Shown here: positions 20,923-23,382 of the stretch, piece after piece
Layout of the letters: each line of letters starts with the position of its first letter
Position numbering within the stretch: the stretch's first letter is position 1
Source: an uncultured Lachnospiraceae bacterium
GTDB lineage: Bacteria; Bacillota; Clostridia; Lachnospirales; Lachnospiraceae
NCBI GenBank assembly: GCA_910586005.1
Contig: CAJUHG010000047.1
Location: 1-23,382 of the forward strand
Reading direction: 5' to 3'
Length of the DNA stretch: 23,382 nucleotides
The notes under the pieces: model-generated
Database searches by the model: none
The model's input: only the letters and a program-made list of their open reading frames with translations
Told to the model about the DNA's origin: nothing
Made by a program: the position numbers and the translations under genes

Positions 20923-21353
20923 AAGTATCACTGGAAATTAAACAAAAATGTTCCTTTTTTTGGCTGAGAGGTATTCGCAGAGCGAGAATAGATAAGTGTT
21001 GTGCAAAATGTTTTATGGGAGATGCTTTTCATGAGATTTATGAAGGAACACACTATAAAGAGAAAGCACTTGTGGAACTTGATATTACACCAAATAATCA
21101 AGTGAAGGCATATTATCTTTGTGGCTTGAGTAAAGGTTTTAAATATGAAGATAATACGCATGTTGCTTTTGTACCATGTGAGGGACAAAATATTGAAATT
21201 GATAATGACAAAATTCACCTCATGATTACGGATGCTCGTCAAATAGAATTTCAAAGTTATCAGCCAAATCCAGAGGGCGAATTTACAGAAGAACAACGTA
21301 CTTGTCGTAACTGGATATTTGCGAATTATCTATTGGATGGAATGCCACTATGA
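20919..21353 (+). CDS. CCxKCF/RTCRNWIFANY family protein, copy 2
   Basis: 144 residues, homologous over its length to the 5012-5449 protein (FFWL, CCAKCF, AYYLCGLSKGF, NTHVAFVP, RTCRNWIFANY). ATGA overlaps join it to the repressor before it and to the recombinase after it, so it is made in fixed ratio with both. Conserved Cys might bind zinc. It has no recognised domain. Its place next to the integrase makes a role in recombination or lysogeny worth testing, though a recombination directionality factor would not be expected in the repressor operon. Confidence 0.75.
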   Translation: MKVSLEIKQKCSFFWLRGIRRARIDKCCAKCFMGDAFHEIYEGTHYKEKALVELDITPNNQVKAYYLCGLSKGFKYEDNTHVAFVPCEGQNIEIDNDKIHLMITDARQIEFQSYQPNPEGEFTEEQRTCRNWIFANYLLDGMPL

Positions 21354-22753
21354 AACGTGCAGCCCTCTACATTAGAGTTTCTACGCTAGAACAGGCACAA
21401 GAAGGTTATTCTATTGGAGAACAAAAAGAACGTTTGATTGCATATTGCAAGGCTAAAGATTGGATTATTGCTGACATTTATGTAGATGGAGGTTATACAG
21501 GCAGCAATCTTAATCGTCCTGGTATACAAAAATTAATGTCGGAAACAGATAAATTTGATTTAGTGCTTGTTTATAAGTTAGATAGACTTTCCCGTTCTCA
21601 AAAAGATACACTTTACCTTATTGAAGAAGTATTTAAAGTAAACAATGTAGATTTTATATCAATGCAGGAAAGTTTTGACACATCTACACCATTTGGAAAG
21701 GCAATGATAGGCTTACTTGCCGTGTTTGCTCAATTAGAACGAGAACAAATCAAAGAACGCACTTGGATGGGAAAAATAGCAAGAATAAAGGCAGGATTAC
21801 ATCAAGGTGGTGGCTTTATTCCTATAGGGTATGATTATCATGATGGTAAACTTGTTATTAATCCATATGAAGCAGAACAAGTAAGAAAAATATTTGAATG
21901 GTATATTGCTGGTGGCTCTTTGAAAACAATCACTGACCGTTTACAATCAGAAGGCTATACCAATAAATATAGCAGTTATAGTTCATGGTCGACTGTTAGG
22001 AATGTTTTAGGAAACAAAACATATACTGGCTGTTTACATTTTGGAGGTGTATCAGTGGAAAATGCACATGAAGCAATCATTAGTGAAGAACAATTCAATA
22101 CAGCACAAATTTTAAGAGCAAAACGTCGCCATAAATACGGAAGTACAGCATTTCAATCAGAACATCTTTTGACAGGTATGCTTTTTTGTGGACATTGTGG
22201 TGGAAGATATTATTTGCGAGATACTGGCAGATATCGTTATTATGCTTGTTACTCTCGTACAAAACAATCAAGTAGTATGATAAAAGACCCAAACTGTAAA
22301 AATAAAATATGGAAAGCCTCTGTGCTGGAAGCTAAAATTGAGACTCAAATTTATAAATTGCTTCAATCTCCAAATACGGCAGAAGATATTATTGCTAGTA
22401 AATCAAAAGTTGTTCCTATCAATAAAAAAAATGTAGCTATTGAGAAGCGAATTCGTGAAATAGATAAACAAATAAATAAACTAATGGAATTGTATCAGCA
22501 AGATGGTATTCCACCTGAAGTATTAGGAAATAAAATCAATAAACTATATACCGAAAAAACTGCATTACAAAAATCTCTTGAACCAGTTGTTGAAGTAAAT
22601 AAAATGCCATTTGATTTAGTAGAGAAACTAATTTCTGATGCTGTACAAATATGGGAATTTGCAGATGAAACACAGAAGCGACAAATTATGCAAAGTCTCA
22701 TATCAAAAATTGTACTGAATAATGATGATGTAAAAATAGAATGGAGTTTTTAA
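21350..22753 (+). CDS. large serine recombinase (phage-type integrase)
   Basis: 467 residues with all parts of a large serine integrase. The catalytic domain begins ALYIRVSTLEQAQEGYS with Ser 11 as nucleophile, then YKLDRLSRSQKDT (active-site Arg pair), FISMQESFDTSTPFGKAM and LLAVFAQLEREQIKERT. The recombinase domain (about 155-270) starts at GGGFIPIGYDY. A zinc ribbon LFCGHCGG with later Cys (YACYS, DPNCKNK) is followed by a coiled coil (about 360-420: KRIREIDKQINKLMELYQQ). Length is normal and no motif is missing. It should integrate the element at an att site, likely just downstream. Confidence 0.95.
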   Translation: MKRAALYIRVSTLEQAQEGYSIGEQKERLIAYCKAKDWIIADIYVDGGYTGSNLNRPGIQKLMSETDKFDLVLVYKLDRLSRSQKDTLYLIEEVFKVNNVDFISMQESFDTSTPFGKAMIGLLAVFAQLEREQIKERTWMGKIARIKAGLHQGGGFIPIGYDYHDGKLVINPYEAEQVRKIFEWYIAGGSLKTITDRLQSEGYTNKYSSYSSWSTVRNVLGNKTYTGCLHFGGVSVENAHEAIISEEQFNTAQILRAKRRHKYGSTAFQSEHLLTGMLFCGHCGGRYYLRDTGRYRYYACYSRTKQSSSMIKDPNCKNKIWKASVLEAKIETQIYKLLQSPNTAEDIIASKSKVVPINKKNVAIEKRIREIDKQINKLMELYQQDGIPPEVLGNKINKLYTEKTALQKSLEPVVEVNKMPFDLVEKLISDAVQIWEFADETQKRQIMQSLISKIVLNNDDVKIEWSF

Positions 22754-22865
22754 GATTAAAGAAATAGTTGATGTACATATTCATATAAATCGAACTTACA
22801 AAATCTATAAACTATTATCATATCAAATTTTGAAGCAATAATATCAAAATAAATGAGGGGAAAGT
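22754..22865. other. candidate attachment-site region
   Basis: The 112-bp gap between the integrase stop and the terminator has no gene. It contains the inverted repeat AATAGTT (22763-22769) / AACTATT (22810-22816) and a repeated ATATCAAA. Serine integrase att sites are usually next to the integrase gene, but no core dinucleotide can be proved here. Confidence 0.25.
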
Positions 22866-22890
22866 AAAAGGGCAGTAATGCCCTTTTTTT
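22866..22890. terminator. bidirectional terminator between integrase and amidase
   Basis: AAAAGGGCA (22866-22874) pairs with TGCCCTTTT (22879-22887) over a GTAA loop. T-runs lie on both strands, so it serves the convergent genes on both sides. Confidence 0.88.
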
Positions 22891-23382
22891 ATTTATCATA
22901 AACTCCCATTCTATCATGTATCACAAATAGCCTCAACATCGTCCCTGTAAGCATAAGCTGTCCTTTTTCGTCCCCTTTTAATGCCCCTTTCGCAATAAGT
23001 TTTTGAACGGTAGGCTTTGCCCAATCTGGCATATTTTCATCTATGTAATTGTAAATCATTTCTGCACCTTCTTTCACATCATTTTCAGACAACTTCCTTT
23101 TAAAATCCAGCCATTGTACTTCATTTCTTACAAAAGGTTCCGGACAAATTTTCCCCGTGACATCATAATGACGCAGTACATTTTCCAATGGGACACTATA
23201 TTTCCCCATAAGCATTTTTACTACTGCAATCGTTGTGTCCTGCGTTTGCTCATTGATATAGTATTGTCCATTGCTGTCCTTTTCGCTGCACATTTCTACA
23301 CCGATACTATTGTTGTTTCTGCATTTTTCATGTCTGTAGCTTTTTGCCCCGCAATGCCATGCAGTATTTTCATCATGAACAC
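22889..23382 (-). CDS. N-acetylmuramoyl-L-alanine amidase (Amidase_2), N-terminus cut by the right edge
   Basis: The frame is open to the edge, so 164 codons of the C-terminal part are present. VHDENTAWHCGAKSYRH and NNNSIGVEMCSEKD are the Amidase_2 core, and the late zinc His lies in LRHYDVTGKICPEPF. The last about 60 residues (MPDWAKPTVQKLIAKGALKG, LRLFVIHDRMGVYDK) are the C-terminal segment usual in prophage endolysins. An internal ATG at 23291-23293 is not the true start, because conserved residues continue upstream. It is convergent to the integrase and belongs to a lysis cassette running to the right, either the same phage in circular form or a neighbouring prophage. Confidence 0.9.
   Translation of the reverse strand, partial: VHDENTAWHCGAKSYRHEKCRNNNSIGVEMCSEKDSNGQYYINEQTQDTTIAVVKMLMGKYSVPLENVLRHYDVTGKICPEPFVRNEVQWLDFKRKLSENDVKEGAEMIYNYIDENMPDWAKPTVQKLIAKGALKGDEKGQLMLTGTMLRLFVIHDRMGVYDK

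Noticed and set aside
22754..22865. tRNA gene as attachment site after the integrase
   Set aside because: No cloverleaf, T-loop or CCA-type pattern could be found in the gap, and large serine integrases often use other targets.

Overview
The window is AT-rich, uses strong AAGGAGG-type ribosome binding sites and consensus sigma-A promoters, and carries gene families typical of temperate phages and integrative elements of low-GC Firmicutes (gut Clostridia or Negativicutes are the best guess; no rRNA, tRNA or housekeeping gene fixes the host). I read it as most of the early/replication/lysogeny half of a temperate phage or phage-like integrative element. No terminase, portal, capsid or tail gene is visible.

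Layout. 1-1700 (minus): an ATG-linked pair made of a ribbon-helix-helix protein (MobC-like) and a RepA/RecA-fold ATPase, behind a good promoter. 1766-5877 (minus): six accessory genes read leftward, including a small Cys-rich protein, an M20/M28-like metallopeptidase, and a protein whose zinc-ribbon tail is cut off by one in-frame TAA. 5991-16491 (plus): the replication block, consisting of a SleB-like hydrolase, a Pro-rich protein, DUF2800 nuclease-like protein, DUF2815 (gp2.5-like SSB), family A DNA polymerase, VapE-type primase-helicase, a 55-codon zinc protein with ACG where its start should be, VRR-NUC nuclease, SNF2 helicase and an ArpU-like late regulator, closed by terminators. 16600-19850 (plus): an accessory stretch between two copies of an identical 108-bp promoter/operator; it holds small ORFs, a frameshifted gene, a BRO-N antirepressor, an Arc-like protein and a DinJ-YafQ toxin-antitoxin pair. 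19886-22753: the lysogeny switch, with divergent Cro-like and cI-like HTH genes. The cI-like gene is coupled by ATGA overlaps to a Cys-rich protein and then to a large serine recombinase. 22889-end (minus): the C-terminal part of an Amidase_2 endolysin that runs off the window.

The most notable non-coding finds are two type II hammerhead ribozymes. One is on the minus strand in the 5' leader of the gene at 5877; the other is on the plus strand between two small genes near 17000. Their cores are conserved, their stems differ in a covarying way, and both have the same extra U after the CUGANGA box. Second are two long paralogous leaders (about 14100-14330 and 17600-17900), each with 8-10 copies of TGTTTCA/TGAAACA, an exact 18-bp inverted repeat, a TATAAT box and a long hairpin at the predicted 5' end of the mRNA. 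They precede the nuclease-helicase genes and the antirepressor gene, so one DNA-binding protein probably controls both, or they form a pair of iteron-like origin sites.

Several genes show decay or recoding: the in-frame stop at 3837, the A9 run at 17436 with a shift to frame -1, the ACG start at 13916, and a hydrolase with no ATG. Three families or sites occur twice: the Cys-rich CCxKCF family (5012 and 20919), a 71-74 aa family (17380 and 19886), and the 108-bp promoter. The element therefore seems to have grown by duplication.
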